Source: an uncultured Bacteroidia bacterium | GTDB taxonomy: Bacteria; Bacteroidota; Bacteroidia; Bacteroidales; F082 | Direction: 5' to 3' | Assembly (NCBI GenBank): GCA_913009755.1 | Contig: CAJVWU010000044.1 | Span: 1-34,358, forward strand | Length of the DNA: 34,358 nucleotides | Shown: positions 8,263 to 16,441 of the stretch, in pieces | Layout: the number at the start of each line of letters is the position of its first letter | Position numbering within the stretch: the stretch's first letter is position 1 | The notes under the pieces: generated by a model | Databases searched by the model: none | What the model was told of the DNA's origin: nothing | The model's input: only the letters and a program-made list of their open reading frames with translations | Translations under genes and position numbers: made by a program

Positions 8263-9333
8263 TTAATTATATTTTTTATTTATATATGGAGAGGTCATTG
8301 CTGAGAGTAAAGCTCCGTAATTCAGCTTAAATTCAACAGTATTGCCCACGCTTAAATCTGTCTGTTTGGCATCAATGATGATATGGTCGCTACTTGCTCC
8401 AAGGATATCAATATCTAACATAGGAGTCAGTCCTGAAACCAAAACATCTTGTAATCCAACGCCGAGTATAGCCCTTCTAATTAAACCATGATCAAGAAAT
8501 TTTGGCGTATTTCCAAATGCATCCTGATAAACATCACCATAAGGTAACGAAGGCTTTATTTTTGATTCCATAACTTCTGCAATCAAAGTAAAGGCATTTG
8601 TAAATAAACCCGGTATGGGTTTTCTTTCAAGCGTTTCACAACCTGAAAATATGGATTCACCAAGTCTTAAATTATTGACTTTCCCGACATCGTTTGTTGA
8701 CATAAACCAATCATAATTGGCTGAATTTCCCCCGGAAACAAACTCTAATTTTAATTTAAACTTATCTTCAATATTTTGGGCAATTGAGGACAAATACCCC
8801 ATTTTTTTATCATCTGGCTTAATTCCCCCGAAACAGGCCAGGTTTGTTCCGATACCGGCAAGTTCAATTCCTTTTAATCCGATAACCTCATTAACGGTTT
8901 TTTCCAAGTCGGAGGGCATAATCCCTTCTCTTAAATCACCCAACTCCACCATTAATATAATTTTATGCGTGGTATCTTGCTTTACAGCATATTTTGAAAG
9001 TTCTTTGATTACAGAAAGCTCTGAATTAAGACTAATTCCGGCATAGGATACAACATCTTTGGCTTGACTATAAATCGTTCTTAGTAAGAGAAATTGTGCT
9101 TGCATGCCTGCATCAACCATTTTCTTGATATTAGCAATTCTTGAATCAGCAAGAATATTTATTCCGCTTTTTATCAGAGCATTCGCAATCTTAGTATCTC
9201 CGCAAACTACTTTTGTAACTCCAATTACATCAATACCTTTTGAAGCATAAAGTTCTTTCAATCTTTTTGCATTATGGGCAATTTTTTCAAGACTTATTTC
9301 TATTCCTGGCGTTATCATATCAATAATACTCAT
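8263..9333 (-). CDS. PLP-dependent amino acid racemase, ornithine racemase/YhfX-like
   Basis: This 356-residue protein has the alanine-racemase N-terminal TIM-barrel. The cofactor lysine is K41 in VIGVTKVVCGD. The phosphate-binding part is probably GGNSAN (201-206) with LRLGESIF (222-229). The C-terminal block ILGASSDHIIIDA (310-322) and LNYGALLSAMTSPY (337-350) closely resembles ornithine racemase (Orr) of amino-acid fermenting clostridia and the YhfX group. The separate C-terminal domain with the catalytic Tyr of Alr enzymes is absent, as expected for this group. It would interconvert L and D forms of an amino acid; ornithine is one possibility, not established. It leads a two-gene operon with the downstream D,D-dipeptidase (3-base gap). 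Composition is AT-rich. A remnant insertion element begins about 80 bases upstream. No matching -7 box was found before the ATG at 9333. Confidence 0.85.
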   Translation of the reverse strand: MSIIDMITPGIEISLEKIAHNAKRLKELYASKGIDVIGVTKVVCGDTKIANALIKSGINILADSRIANIKKMVDAGMQAQFLLLRTIYSQAKDVVSYAGISLNSELSVIKELSKYAVKQDTTHKIILMVELGDLREGIMPSDLEKTVNEVIGLKGIELAGIGTNLACFGGIKPDDKKMGYLSSIAQNIEDKFKLKLEFVSGGNSANYDWFMSTNDVGKVNNLRLGESIFSGCETLERKPIPGLFTNAFTLIAEVMESKIKPSLPYGDVYQDAFGNTPKFLDHGLIRRAILGVGLQDVLVSGLTPMLDIDILGASSDHIIIDAKQTDLSVGNTVEFKLNYGALLSAMTSPYINKKYN

Positions 9334-9411
9334 TTAACCTGAATAATTCATAAAAACTAAAAAAAAGGGAAAGAGATTATGTTATCCCATTGATATTCAA
9401 TATCTTTGGGG

Positions 9412-9753
9412 TATCTTAAACAAAAAATCCTTCCTATGAGCGAAGATACAAATAATTACAACAAACAAGATGAATTATTTTCAGAATCCGGTCAGGCAAA
9501 CTTGTTTTGATTTAAGCTCACCGGGCACAAAGAAAGTTGAAGTAAGGTTTAGTCTGGAAGAAACCTCAAGCGATGGGGGCTTGCTTCTTTTAAATGAAGC
9601 AGATAAGTATTCAAAACAAAGGCAAGGATTGAACTCCCTGCTGAATTTTACAGCAAATGGGATTTTGAGAAATGCTTTAAAATATTTGAAGCCATAAGGA
9701 TTTAAATATCAACCTTAAACTACTGTTCTATAATTTGTTGAATGTTTAAGATA
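9412..9753. mobile_element. Small IS1380-derived element with terminal inverted repeats
   Basis: TATCTTAAACA at 9412-9422 and its exact reverse complement at 9743-9753 bound a 342-bp segment holding an IS1380-like transposase remnant. The segment is much shorter than a complete IS1380 element (about 1.5-1.7 kb), so it is an internally deleted, non-autonomous copy. The exact outer ends and target duplications could not be settled: the bases just outside the repeats do not match clearly. Confidence 0.55.
9436..9697 (+). pseudogene. IS1380-family transposase remnant
   Basis: An ATG at 9436 opens a frame that stops after 24 residues at a TGA near 9508. Removing one T from the T run at 9505-9508 restores a single frame that continues as FDLSSPGTKKVEVRF and then EETSSDGGLLLLNEADK. 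The K-V-E-V-x-F and S-S-D-G-G-L-L-L-L-x-E-A motifs are the conserved N-terminus of IS1380-family transposases. After this the protein diverges (KYSKQRQGLNSLL) and stops at 9697, so only about 85 of the usual 400-plus residues remain and the catalytic acidic residues are gone. It is a dead fragment carried between the 11-bp inverted repeats. Confidence 0.7.
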
Positions 9754-9890
9754 GTCCGCCAAGTTTGAAACCCCGATACTGACTGGGAGAATTATGCCCA
9801 AAAATGACGATAACCAACAGTAAATCAACTGAAAAACGAAAAGCAAACAAAAATGATGACCGTTTGAAAATCAATGCAGCAATTATTTGG

Positions 9891-10050
9891 TTCCTACGGA
9901 ACTGGTTTGCTCTATACTGCATTCCAGTGACTTACGTCCCCGGTTAGAACATACCATCCCGCCGGGATGGGGTTATAGTCTTCAAATTATCAATCCTGAT
10001 CATCAGGAGATGGACACTTCACCCGGCGCAGTCTGGAGACTGCGCCGGGT
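9891..10050. repeat. Cluster of four palindromes (REP-like intergenic element)
   Basis: In the gene-free stretch 9754-10067 four inverted repeats follow each other: TTCC-TAC-GGAA (9891-9901); CATCCCG-C-CGGGATG (9955-9969); TCCTGAT-C-ATCAGGA (9994-10008); and a 13-bp perfect stem ACCCGGCGCAGTC (10021-10033) against GACTGCGCCGGGT (10038-10050) with loop TGGA. The last could act as a bidirectional barrier downstream of ppk1 but has no T run on either strand. Composition is GC-richer than the flanks. Such clusters resemble repetitive extragenic palindromes. No second copy was found in this window. Confidence 0.6.
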
Positions 10051-10067
10051 TTGGTTCGTAATGTGGG

Positions 10068-12125
10068 TTAAGAATTCTTTTTCTTCAAATAATCATAAAC
10101 CGCAAACTGTGACCGTACAGGAGCCCCGGAACCGGTCTTCCGGTAAGCATTGATGGGGTTCAATGTTAACAACCTGGATTTCACATTGTCGGCCAGTTGA
10201 AAGTCAATGATATCCTTTATTTCTTTTTGGATATTTTTGTCGTAAACCGGACAGATCACTTCAAAACGGTGGTCAAAATTCCGGATCATCCAGTCGGCTG
10301 AGCCAAAATAATATTTGGCATCGCCATCATTGGCAAAAATAAATACCCGTGAATGTTCCAGAAACTTATCCACTATACTGATCGCATTGATGTTTTCACT
10401 TAGCCCTTTCACACCGGGTTTTAAAACACAGATGCCACGACAGATTAAATCAATTTTTACTCCGGCCTGTGAAGCCTGGTATAATTTCTTCGCTATTTTA
10501 GGGTCAACCAGGCTGTTCATCTTTAGGATAGCCCAGGCTTTCTTTCCCTTTTTTACATTCCTGATCTCAACATTCAACAGCTTGATCAAACTTTTGCGCA
10601 TGTAGTAAGGGGCAACCAGCAAATGTTTAAATTGAGGCGGGTTATAGGGTGCTTCAAAAATATGGAACAAAGCATTGACTTCACGTGTAATCTCTTGATT
10701 TGCCGTTAACAGGCTTGCATCGGTATAAACCCTGGCTGTGGACTCATTAAAATTGCCCGTACTGATGTTGGCATAATAAACATTCTCACCATATTCTTTA
10801 CGCCGGATCAGCATCATCTTGGCATGTACTTTAAAACCGGGTAACGTTTTGATGATCTTAACCCCTTCCTCGCTCAATTTCTCAACCCAGTAAATATTGG
10901 CTTCCTCATCAAAGCGGGCCTGTATCTCAAGAAAGACGGTAACATTTTTCCCGTTTCTTGCCGCATTGATCAAGGCATTGATCACGTTGGAATTGCGGGC
11001 CGCACGGTAAAAAGTCATTTTTATGGCCCTCACCTGCGGATCAATGGCCACTTCCCTCAGCAGGTCAACAATATACCCGAAAGTCTGGTAAGGATAATGC
11101 AACATGATGTCCTGCTTCCTGATCACATTCAGGATACTACTGTTCCGCGGCAACAGTTTGTGACGTAACGGCGGTGTTGGCGGATAAACAAGTTTTTTGG
11201 ACCCCAGTTCGGGAAACGACATAAAATCCTTGAAATTGTGGTACCGGCCCCCTCCCCTGAGTGTATCCGATTTGTCAATATAAAGTTTCTGCAACAGGCG
11301 CTGAAGAAGAATATCGGGAATTTCCTTATCGTAAACAAAACGGACCGGAACCCCTTTTTTTCTCTTTTTAACACTCTCCGACATCAACTCAATAAAACTT
11401 TTGGAAACATCATCGTCAATATCCAGTTCCGCATCCCGGGTAAACTTGATGGTGTAAGCCTCAAATGCATCGTAACCAAAGGTTTTGAATATTTCGCCCA
11501 TGGAATACCTGAGCATATCATCCAGCATGATCAGGTAATGTTTGCCGCCTTTTGAGGGCAATTGAATAAAACGGGGTATCGTGTCCGTGGGCAACATGAT
11601 CAACGAATAATCTTCGGGGTGATCGCCGGCAGAATCTTTCAGTACTACAACCAGGTAGATATACCCGTCACGTAAAGTATCGGGGTTTTTCAGGTTTTTG
11701 AGCATGATGGGAAAAAGGTACGATCTGACTTCGTTGTTAAAATATTGCTGGACGAATTTGCCCTGTTGCTTGTCCAGCCCTTTTTCGTCCACAAAAATGA
11801 TATTCTCTTTGGCAAGTTCTTCACGTATTTCAAAAAATGTTTGCGTAAACCTTTTTTCCTGTTCCCCTACAATTTTAAATATGTCCTTCAACACGGCCTC
11901 AGGATCATGATCCAAAAACTCCCTTTTGCTTCTGTCCATGTTTAACATCCGCCTGACACTGGCTACCCTCACCCTGAAAAATTCGTCCCGGTTACTGGAA
12001 AAAATGCCCAGAAATTTCAATCGTTCAATCAAAGGGTTATTCCGGTCCATGGCTTCCTGCAATACCCTTTCATTGAAGTAAAGCCATGAAACTTCACGGT
12101 TGATAAATATTTTTTTGTCAGCCAT
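10068..12125 (-). CDS. ppk1: Polyphosphate kinase 1
   Basis: The 685-residue enzyme polymerises the gamma-phosphate of ATP into inorganic polyphosphate at the cytoplasmic membrane. Its N-terminal domain begins with INREVSWLYFNERVL, the usual PPK1 opening. The phospholipase-D-like core includes HYPYQTF (343-349), FLEIQARFDEEANI (398-411), the phosphorylated histidine H434 in KVHAKMMLIRR, and NISTGNFNE (453-461). The second conserved histidine lies in FLEHSRVFIF near residue 580. Length is typical. Its first 8 bases overlap the end of the sixA-like gene, so the two are translationally coupled. Downstream lies a palindrome cluster rather than a classic terminator. Confidence 0.97.
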   Translation of the reverse strand: MADKKIFINREVSWLYFNERVLQEAMDRNNPLIERLKFLGIFSSNRDEFFRVRVASVRRMLNMDRSKREFLDHDPEAVLKDIFKIVGEQEKRFTQTFFEIREELAKENIIFVDEKGLDKQQGKFVQQYFNNEVRSYLFPIMLKNLKNPDTLRDGYIYLVVVLKDSAGDHPEDYSLIMLPTDTIPRFIQLPSKGGKHYLIMLDDMLRYSMGEIFKTFGYDAFEAYTIKFTRDAELDIDDDVSKSFIELMSESVKKRKKGVPVRFVYDKEIPDILLQRLLQKLYIDKSDTLRGGGRYHNFKDFMSFPELGSKKLVYPPTPPLRHKLLPRNSSILNVIRKQDIMLHYPYQTFGYIVDLLREVAIDPQVRAIKMTFYRAARNSNVINALINAARNGKNVTVFLEIQARFDEEANIYWVEKLSEEGVKIIKTLPGFKVHAKMMLIRRKEYGENVYYANISTGNFNESTARVYTDASLLTANQEITREVNALFHIFEAPYNPPQFKHLLVAPYYMRKSLIKLLNVEIRNVKKGKKAWAILKMNSLVDPKIAKKLYQASQAGVKIDLICRGICVLKPGVKGLSENINAISIVDKFLEHSRVFIFANDGDAKYYFGSADWMIRNFDHRFEVICPVYDKNIQKEIKDIIDFQLADNVKSRLLTLNPINAYRKTGSGAPVRSQFAVYDYLKKKNS

Positions 12126-12624
12126 CTTTTTCTTTCAACATTTTAGGAAAGACAGCAAAATTAACTTTAAAATGTGCAACGGCGATATTTTCCCATTTAT
12201 CGGCTTTAAACCGGACGGCGACCACCCCTGAAGTTGGCAGATTGTCAATACTGCGCTTTAGGTACAGGTTAACAAAAACGGTCAATGTGGGATTATGGCC
12301 AAAGATCATGACCGATTCCACTTCATCAGACAAAGCACACAGTTCGGCGAGGATAGTATCAGCCGAAGCCTCGTATAAACGGGGTTCAACTTTAATTTTA
12401 TCGGGCGGGTAACCGATACCACCGGCAATAATTCTGGCTGTTGCCAGTGCCCTGACTGCCGAACTGGACAACAACAAGCCTGGACGGACGTTTTTTGATT
12501 TCAGAAACTTTGCAACCCGCTGCGTCCTTTTTACGCCCACCGGCAACAAGGGCCTGTCGTGGTCGGATAAACTCAGGTCGTCCCAGGAAGATTTGGCGTG
12601 CCGTACAATGTAGATGGTTTTCAT
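12118..12624 (-). CDS. sixA: SixA-like histidine phosphatase
   Basis: This 168-residue cytoplasmic protein belongs to the histidine phosphatase (phosphoglycerate mutase-like) superfamily. The catalytic RHG-type motif is RHAKSSW (8-14) with the nucleophile H9; R58 (in SSAVRALATA) and the second histidine H110 (in FGHNPTL) complete the site. RHAKSSW and the short length are typical of the SixA branch, whose E. coli member removes phosphate from histidine in phosphorelay proteins. The end overlaps the ppk1 start by 8 bases, so the two are made together. The link suggests a role in phosphate or nucleotide metabolism, but the actual substrate is unknown. The name sixA is by family resemblance. Confidence 0.85.
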   Translation of the reverse strand: MKTIYIVRHAKSSWDDLSLSDHDRPLLPVGVKRTQRVAKFLKSKNVRPGLLLSSSAVRALATARIIAGGIGYPPDKIKVEPRLYEASADTILAELCALSDEVESVMIFGHNPTLTVFVNLYLKRSIDNLPTSGVVAVRFKADKWENIAVAHFKVNFAVFPKMLKEKDG

Positions 12625-12719
12625 GGTTTAAATATTTTATGCAATAAGCAAAGCATAACGGAACATGATTTTGTTGCAATATAAAAAGTTTTTTACCTTC
12701 CGCCATATTACCGGCAGGT

Positions 12720-13301
12720 TTAAAACTCCTTGTATCCTGCAAAACGGTCTAAACGGGCAAGTTGTTCACTGACCATTCTTTCCCAACGATGCTGGGCTTT
12801 AATATTGGTGCTGTGATCGGTTTCCATGTCGTAACTTTCTTGTACCGAGTTGTATTCTTCCCTCAGATAGGATAATAATTCATCCATATTTTCCCGTGTC
12901 AGCGAATGGTCATCCCGTAATTTTAAAATCCCCGCATAGAATTTGCGCCCGTAAAGTTCACAAATATCAAAATGAAGCTGTTCATGTTGCAGCACATCCT
13001 TCAATCTCATTGCCGGATTCCGCCACGATTCATCGCAATAAAACCTCACATAAACATTCACTTTCAATTGATCGCCTGTTTGCATGGCTTCATAACCGAA
13101 ACCGCAGGTGGAAGTAGCCACGGCAAAACCGGGGCTCCGTTTTTCAGGTGCCCTGAAATCAGACCACTTTAACCGGGTACCGGGTGTCCAGTCAATGGCA
13201 GCACCTTGCGGGGTAAACTGGCAGGCGCTTTTCTTTTCAGCCGGTTGTGTAAATAAAGTAAACGGAAGTGTAACAAAAATGAGAATAATAAAACGCTGCA
13301 T
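12720..13301 (-). CDS. Secreted DUF922-like protein with HEXXH motif
   Basis: From the ATG at 13301 the product is 193 residues. It begins with a signal peptide (about residues 1-19, MQRFIILIFVTLPFTLFTQ). An in-frame start further upstream (13469) would place 56 non-signal residues in front and overlap the neighbouring gene, so I reject it. The core IDWTPGTRLKWSDFR matches the DUF922 domain opening, and HEQLH at 106-110 fits a zinc-metalloprotease HEXXH motif within the conserved DVLQHEQLHFDI stretch. Four cysteines (27, 66, 89, 114) could form disulfides in the periplasm. Family members are predicted secreted zinc proteases of unknown substrate. It lies 109 bases after the lipoprotein gene and 95 bases before sixA, all on the minus strand. 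Confidence 0.75.
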   Translation of the reverse strand: MQRFIILIFVTLPFTLFTQPAEKKSACQFTPQGAAIDWTPGTRLKWSDFRAPEKRSPGFAVATSTCGFGYEAMQTGDQLKVNVYVRFYCDESWRNPAMRLKDVLQHEQLHFDICELYGRKFYAGILKLRDDHSLTRENMDELLSYLREEYNSVQESYDMETDHSTNIKAQHRWERMVSEQLARLDRFAGYKEF

Positions 13302-13410
13302 AAAAGTTTCGATTGTCAAAAAATGATTAACGGGATAAATACCGGAATTATTTTCCATTGCCTGAGCCAAATGACCCGGAAATGACAAATTTCTAAAATA
13401 AATTTTTGGA

Positions 13411-14646
13411 TTAGCGCACAGAATTATTCTGATACCCTTTCCCGATTTTGGCCCAGGCGTTTTCTTCAAGGGCTGTTGACAGGGAAGTTACGCAATGTAT
13501 CCCTTTTGAACCGACCGCTATGATATCGCCTTTGTGGGTGAGGGCAAGCGGACCGGCAGCACTTTGCAAATCGGGATTGAGTGTAGTATATTTTATTGCC
13601 CGCTGTTCACCTGTTGATGCATCAATGGCCAGAAGTGCCGTTATTGTATCGGCAACGGTTCCCCAACCGTATAAAACACCCTGGTTTCCCAATGTGAAAG
13701 ACTCATAAGAGACAACCGGGCTTCTCCATTTTTCTTTGCCGCTATCATTCAGGCAGATTAAATAACCCGAGGGAAAAATAACATCGTTATCAGGCAAAAT
13801 GGTTACGGAGAAGCTATTGACAAAACGAGAGTTTTCACCAACGGGATTTTTATAGGTCCATCGGACAGATCCATCATTACCATCCAGTGACAACAATTCC
13901 CCCCCATAAGTTGTGAAGTAAATATTTCCGTTGCCATCAACGGAAAGATTTTCCGCTGCTTCATCTATGTCCGGTTTGGTAGTCCACAACTTACTGCCGT
14001 CAACCATCGAAACGGAAAGCACATCAACATGATAAGCATATAAATCTTTGTTGAGCAGCACCAGTTTATTGCCAAAAGAAGCCATCCCCAGATTAAAACT
14101 GTAATTTGCAAATTCCGTCTTCCATTGCTTTTCGCCGTTGCTGTTCAGTTTTTGGAGGATAATAGATGCCTGGTAAGTGTAAGTCAGCCAGACTTCGTCG
14201 TTTTTAACAATAAAATATTCAAAAGCAGAAGCCGGAAACTCGACTTCAAAATGCCATATCTCGTTTCCGGTATCCTTATTATAACAATAAAAACTACTTC
14301 CACTGTAAAAATAGAGCCTGTTGCCTGATAAAATCACCGAACCGGGATTATTGTTTGAGCCGGGAAAATTTTCCTTGACAAGCCACCTTTTTTTGCTCTG
14401 GTTGTCAAGCGACAAAACCATAAGGTCATCCCCATTATCTGTTTTAAATAGATAATAACTGTTGTCCTGTTCGTCAATAGCAGGAACAGGGGCCGCAGTA
14501 AAGTTTAAATAGGCCCCGGCACTCCAGTCCCACACAGGAAGCGCAAATTTGTCATTATCGGTTTTCTGGTCGTTCTTATTTTTTTTACATGAGGAAAACA
14601 GAACAATCAAAATCAAAAAAGCGGGAATAAGTTTGATGATTTTCAT
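13411..14646 (-). CDS. PQQ-like beta-propeller repeat lipoprotein
   Basis: The 411-residue product starts with a lipoprotein signal peptide: LIVLFSSC with the lipid-anchored cysteine at residue 20, followed by a charged KKNKNDQ linker. The rest is a chain of blade-like repeats of the pattern 'L-x-x-x-D-G-(S/N)-x-x-W-x' (for example DTGNEIWHF, SNGEKQWKT, VDGSKLWTT, NDGSVRWTY, DSGKEKWRS), as in PQQ-binding-like or BamB-like eight-bladed propellers. There is no transmembrane anchor apart from the lipid. Such proteins act as scaffolds, often at the outer membrane; it could be BamB-like but nothing here proves it. A perfect -7 box lies 25 bases upstream of the ATG. Its neighbour downstream is a secreted DUF922 protein. 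Confidence 0.8.
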   Translation of the reverse strand: MKIIKLIPAFLILIVLFSSCKKNKNDQKTDNDKFALPVWDWSAGAYLNFTAAPVPAIDEQDNSYYLFKTDNGDDLMVLSLDNQSKKRWLVKENFPGSNNNPGSVILSGNRLYFYSGSSFYCYNKDTGNEIWHFEVEFPASAFEYFIVKNDEVWLTYTYQASIILQKLNSNGEKQWKTEFANYSFNLGMASFGNKLVLLNKDLYAYHVDVLSVSMVDGSKLWTTKPDIDEAAENLSVDGNGNIYFTTYGGELLSLDGNDGSVRWTYKNPVGENSRFVNSFSVTILPDNDVIFPSGYLICLNDSGKEKWRSPVVSYESFTLGNQGVLYGWGTVADTITALLAIDASTGEQRAIKYTTLNPDLQSAAGPLALTHKGDIIAVGSKGIHCVTSLSTALEENAWAKIGKGYQNNSVR

Positions 14647-14671
14647 TTTTATAAATATTTATAGGTCATGG

Positions 14672-14679
14672 CAAAGGTA
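14672..14679 (-). promoter_or_regulatory. Candidate -7 promoter box for the beta-propeller lipoprotein gene
   Basis: TACCTTTG on the minus strand fits TAnnTTTG exactly, 25 bases upstream of the ATG at 14646. Confidence 0.55.
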
Positions 14680-14802
14680 CTTTTTCCCGAGAATGTAAAC
14701 GAGATTAGAAATCACGTTTTATCTTAAAATTCCAGGAGTATCGTAAGAGACTATTTTTTAAAAAGAACATTGGTTATCCCCAATACTTCGAAAAAACAGC
14801 CG

Positions 14803-16083
14803 TTAATACCCAAACAGCGGGAATCCCCCCATCATTTCGTTCACTCTTTTCCGTACTGATGCAATAACCGCTTCATTTTCAATATCACTGATCACCTCAT
14901 CAATCAGTTCAACGATGGGTTCCATGTGTTCTTCTTTCAGCCCGCGGGTGGTTATGGCCGGAGTGCCCACACGCAGTCCGCTGGTCTGGAAAGGGGACCG
15001 GCTGTCGAAAGGCACCATGTTTTTGTTGATGGTTATGTCGGCCCTTTCAAGTGTTTTTTCCACTATTTTACCGGTAATGTCCGGGAATTTACTCCTGAGA
15101 TCAATCAGCATCAGGTGGTTATCGGTTCCTCCCGAAATAACTTTGTAACCCCTGTCAACAAACGCTTTCGCCATGACTTCCGCATTTTTCTTTACCTGCA
15201 GGATGTATTCAAAATAAGAGTCGGTGAGTGCTTCGCCAAACGCTACGGCCTTGGCAGCGATGACATGTTCCAGCGGGCCACCCTGAATGCCCGGAAATAC
15301 GGCTGAATTTAATACCGCCGACATCATTTTTGTTGCCCCTTTCGGTGTTTTCAACCCCCAGGGATTTTCAAAATCTTCCCCCATCAGGATCATGCCGCCG
15401 CGGGGCCCGCGCAGGGTTTTATGGGTGGTGGTGGTTACAATGTGGCAATGCCCGATGGGGTCGTTGAGCAACCCTTTGGCGATGAGCCCTGCGGGATGGG
15501 CAACATCGGCCATCAGGATGGCGCCGATTTCATCTGCCAGTGCACGCATGCGCTCATAATCCCAGTCGCGCGAATAAGCGGAAGCCCCGGCAATGATCAT
15601 CTTCGGCTTTTCTTTCCTGGCCAGCGCCTCCATCTCATCGTAATCAATGGTGCCGGTTTCTTCTTTAACCTTGTAAGCAATGGGGTGGTATAAAATACCC
15701 GACGAGTTAACCGCCGAACCGTGTGAAAGGTGTCCCCCGTGTGAAAGATCGAGCCCCATAAACGTATCGCCCGGTTTCAGGCAGGCAAGGAAAACAGCCA
15801 TGTTGGCCTGTGCCCCCGAATGGGGCTGAACGTTGGCATATACCGCATCAAACAACTCGCAGGCCCTGTCAATGGCCAGTTGCTCACTCTCATCCACAAA
15901 CCGGCATCCGCCATAATATCTTTTTCCGGGATAGCCTTCGGCATACTTGTTGGTCATTACCGATCCCATGGCTTCCAACACCTGGTCGCTGACAAAATTT
16001 TCAGAAGCAATCATCTCAATGCCATTCGTTTGACGTGCTTTTTCTTTTTTAAGGATATCAAATATTTGTTTGTCTCTTTTCAT
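14803..16083 (-). CDS. glyA: Serine hydroxymethyltransferase
   Basis: The enzyme converts serine and tetrahydrofolate to glycine and methylenetetrahydrofolate, the main source of one-carbon units. I choose the ATG at 16083, giving 426 residues and the usual beginning [18 protein letters not shown]; an upstream start at 16134 would sit inside the promoter box. Landmarks are ASENFVS (26-32), the folate/PLP segments [13 protein letters not shown] (48-59), D193 and H196 in [10 protein letters not shown], the Schiff-base lysine K222 in [14 protein letters not shown], and the C-terminal [10 protein letters not shown]. The gene is on its own, with a perfect -7 box and a divergent peptidase operon on the other side. 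It is cytoplasmic. Confidence 0.97.
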   Translation of the reverse strand: MKRDKQIFDILKKEKARQTNGIEMIASENFVSDQVLEAMGSVMTNKYAEGYPGKRYYGGCRFVDESEQLAIDRACELFDAVYANVQPHSGAQANMAVFLACLKPGDTFMGLDLSHGGHLSHGSAVNSSGILYHPIAYKVKEETGTIDYDEMEALARKEKPKMIIAGASAYSRDWDYERMRALADEIGAILMADVAHPAGLIAKGLLNDPIGHCHIVTTTTHKTLRGPRGGMILMGEDFENPWGLKTPKGATKMMSAVLNSAVFPGIQGGPLEHVIAAKAVAFGEALTDSYFEYILQVKKNAEVMAKAFVDRGYKVISGGTDNHLMLIDLRSKFPDITGKIVEKTLERADITINKNMVPFDSRSPFQTSGLRVGTPAITTRGLKEEHMEPIVELIDEVISDIENEAVIASVRKRVNEMMGGFPLFGY

Positions 16084-16131
16084 CTCTTTTGATTTTTTTC
16101 CTGTTAAAAATGTTTTAAAATTTAATGAGCG

Positions 16132-16139
16132 CAAAGGTA
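16132..16139 (-). promoter_or_regulatory. Candidate -7 promoter box for glyA
   Basis: TACCTTTG on the minus strand, 48 bases upstream of the ATG at 16083. Its position overlaps the alternative upstream start at 16134 and so argues against it. Confidence 0.6.
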
Positions 16140-16256
16140 TTAAATAACTTGAATTCAGTGTAATGTAAAAGGGATATTTCAGTTTTCTTTTAATAACTTA
16201 CCGTTTTATCTCCACATATTCCATTCCTGCGGAACTATGACGATCTTCGGAAAAAC

Positions 16257-16281
16257 CCAGGGTTGTTTGAAACGACCCTGG
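16257..16281 (-). terminator. Hairpin in the glyA/M16 divergent region
   Basis: The 25-base sequence from 16257 to 16281 pairs end to end: CCAGGGTTGTTT against GAAACGACCCTGG with one wobble. On the minus strand it is followed by GTTTTT, so it looks like an intrinsic terminator read towards glyA. No gene would end there, so it may close a short untranslated RNA or act as an attenuator or simple hairpin. The rest of the 16140-16441 gap holds promoters only. Confidence 0.4.
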
Positions 16282-16397
16282 TTACAATATTCCATGTCTA
16301 AAGGGTTATTTCAATTTTATTTTTAAAATTATTTTTGAGTCATCATCACCAATTCATAAAAATGCAAAATATTTACCCAGTGATTCAGTTATGGTTG

Positions 16398-16405
16398 TAA
16401 GTTTG
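16398..16405 (+). promoter_or_regulatory. Candidate -7 promoter box for the M16 peptidase pair
   Basis: TAAGTTTG fits TAnnTTTG and lies 36 bases before the ATG at 16442. Confidence 0.55.
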
Positions 16406-16441
16406 CGTGATTTATGAAAACAAAGGCAGGGATAACATTTT

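Noticed and set aside
9754-9890. Search for a tRNA or small RNA gene in the ppk1 downstream gap
   Set aside because: No cloverleaf or T-loop consensus (GGTTCGAAT) was found; only palindromes occur further on.
9887-10153. Plus-strand frame across the palindrome cluster into ppk1
   Set aside because: Its translation reads through inverted repeats and antisense ppk1, with no homology or start signal.
13302-13469. N-terminal extension of the DUF922-like protein
   Set aside because: It would overlap the neighbouring lipoprotein gene and put a non-signal sequence in front of a clean signal peptide.
16084-16134. N-terminal extension of GlyA
   Set aside because: The upstream ATG sits in a consensus promoter box, and the extra 17 residues are not part of the family.
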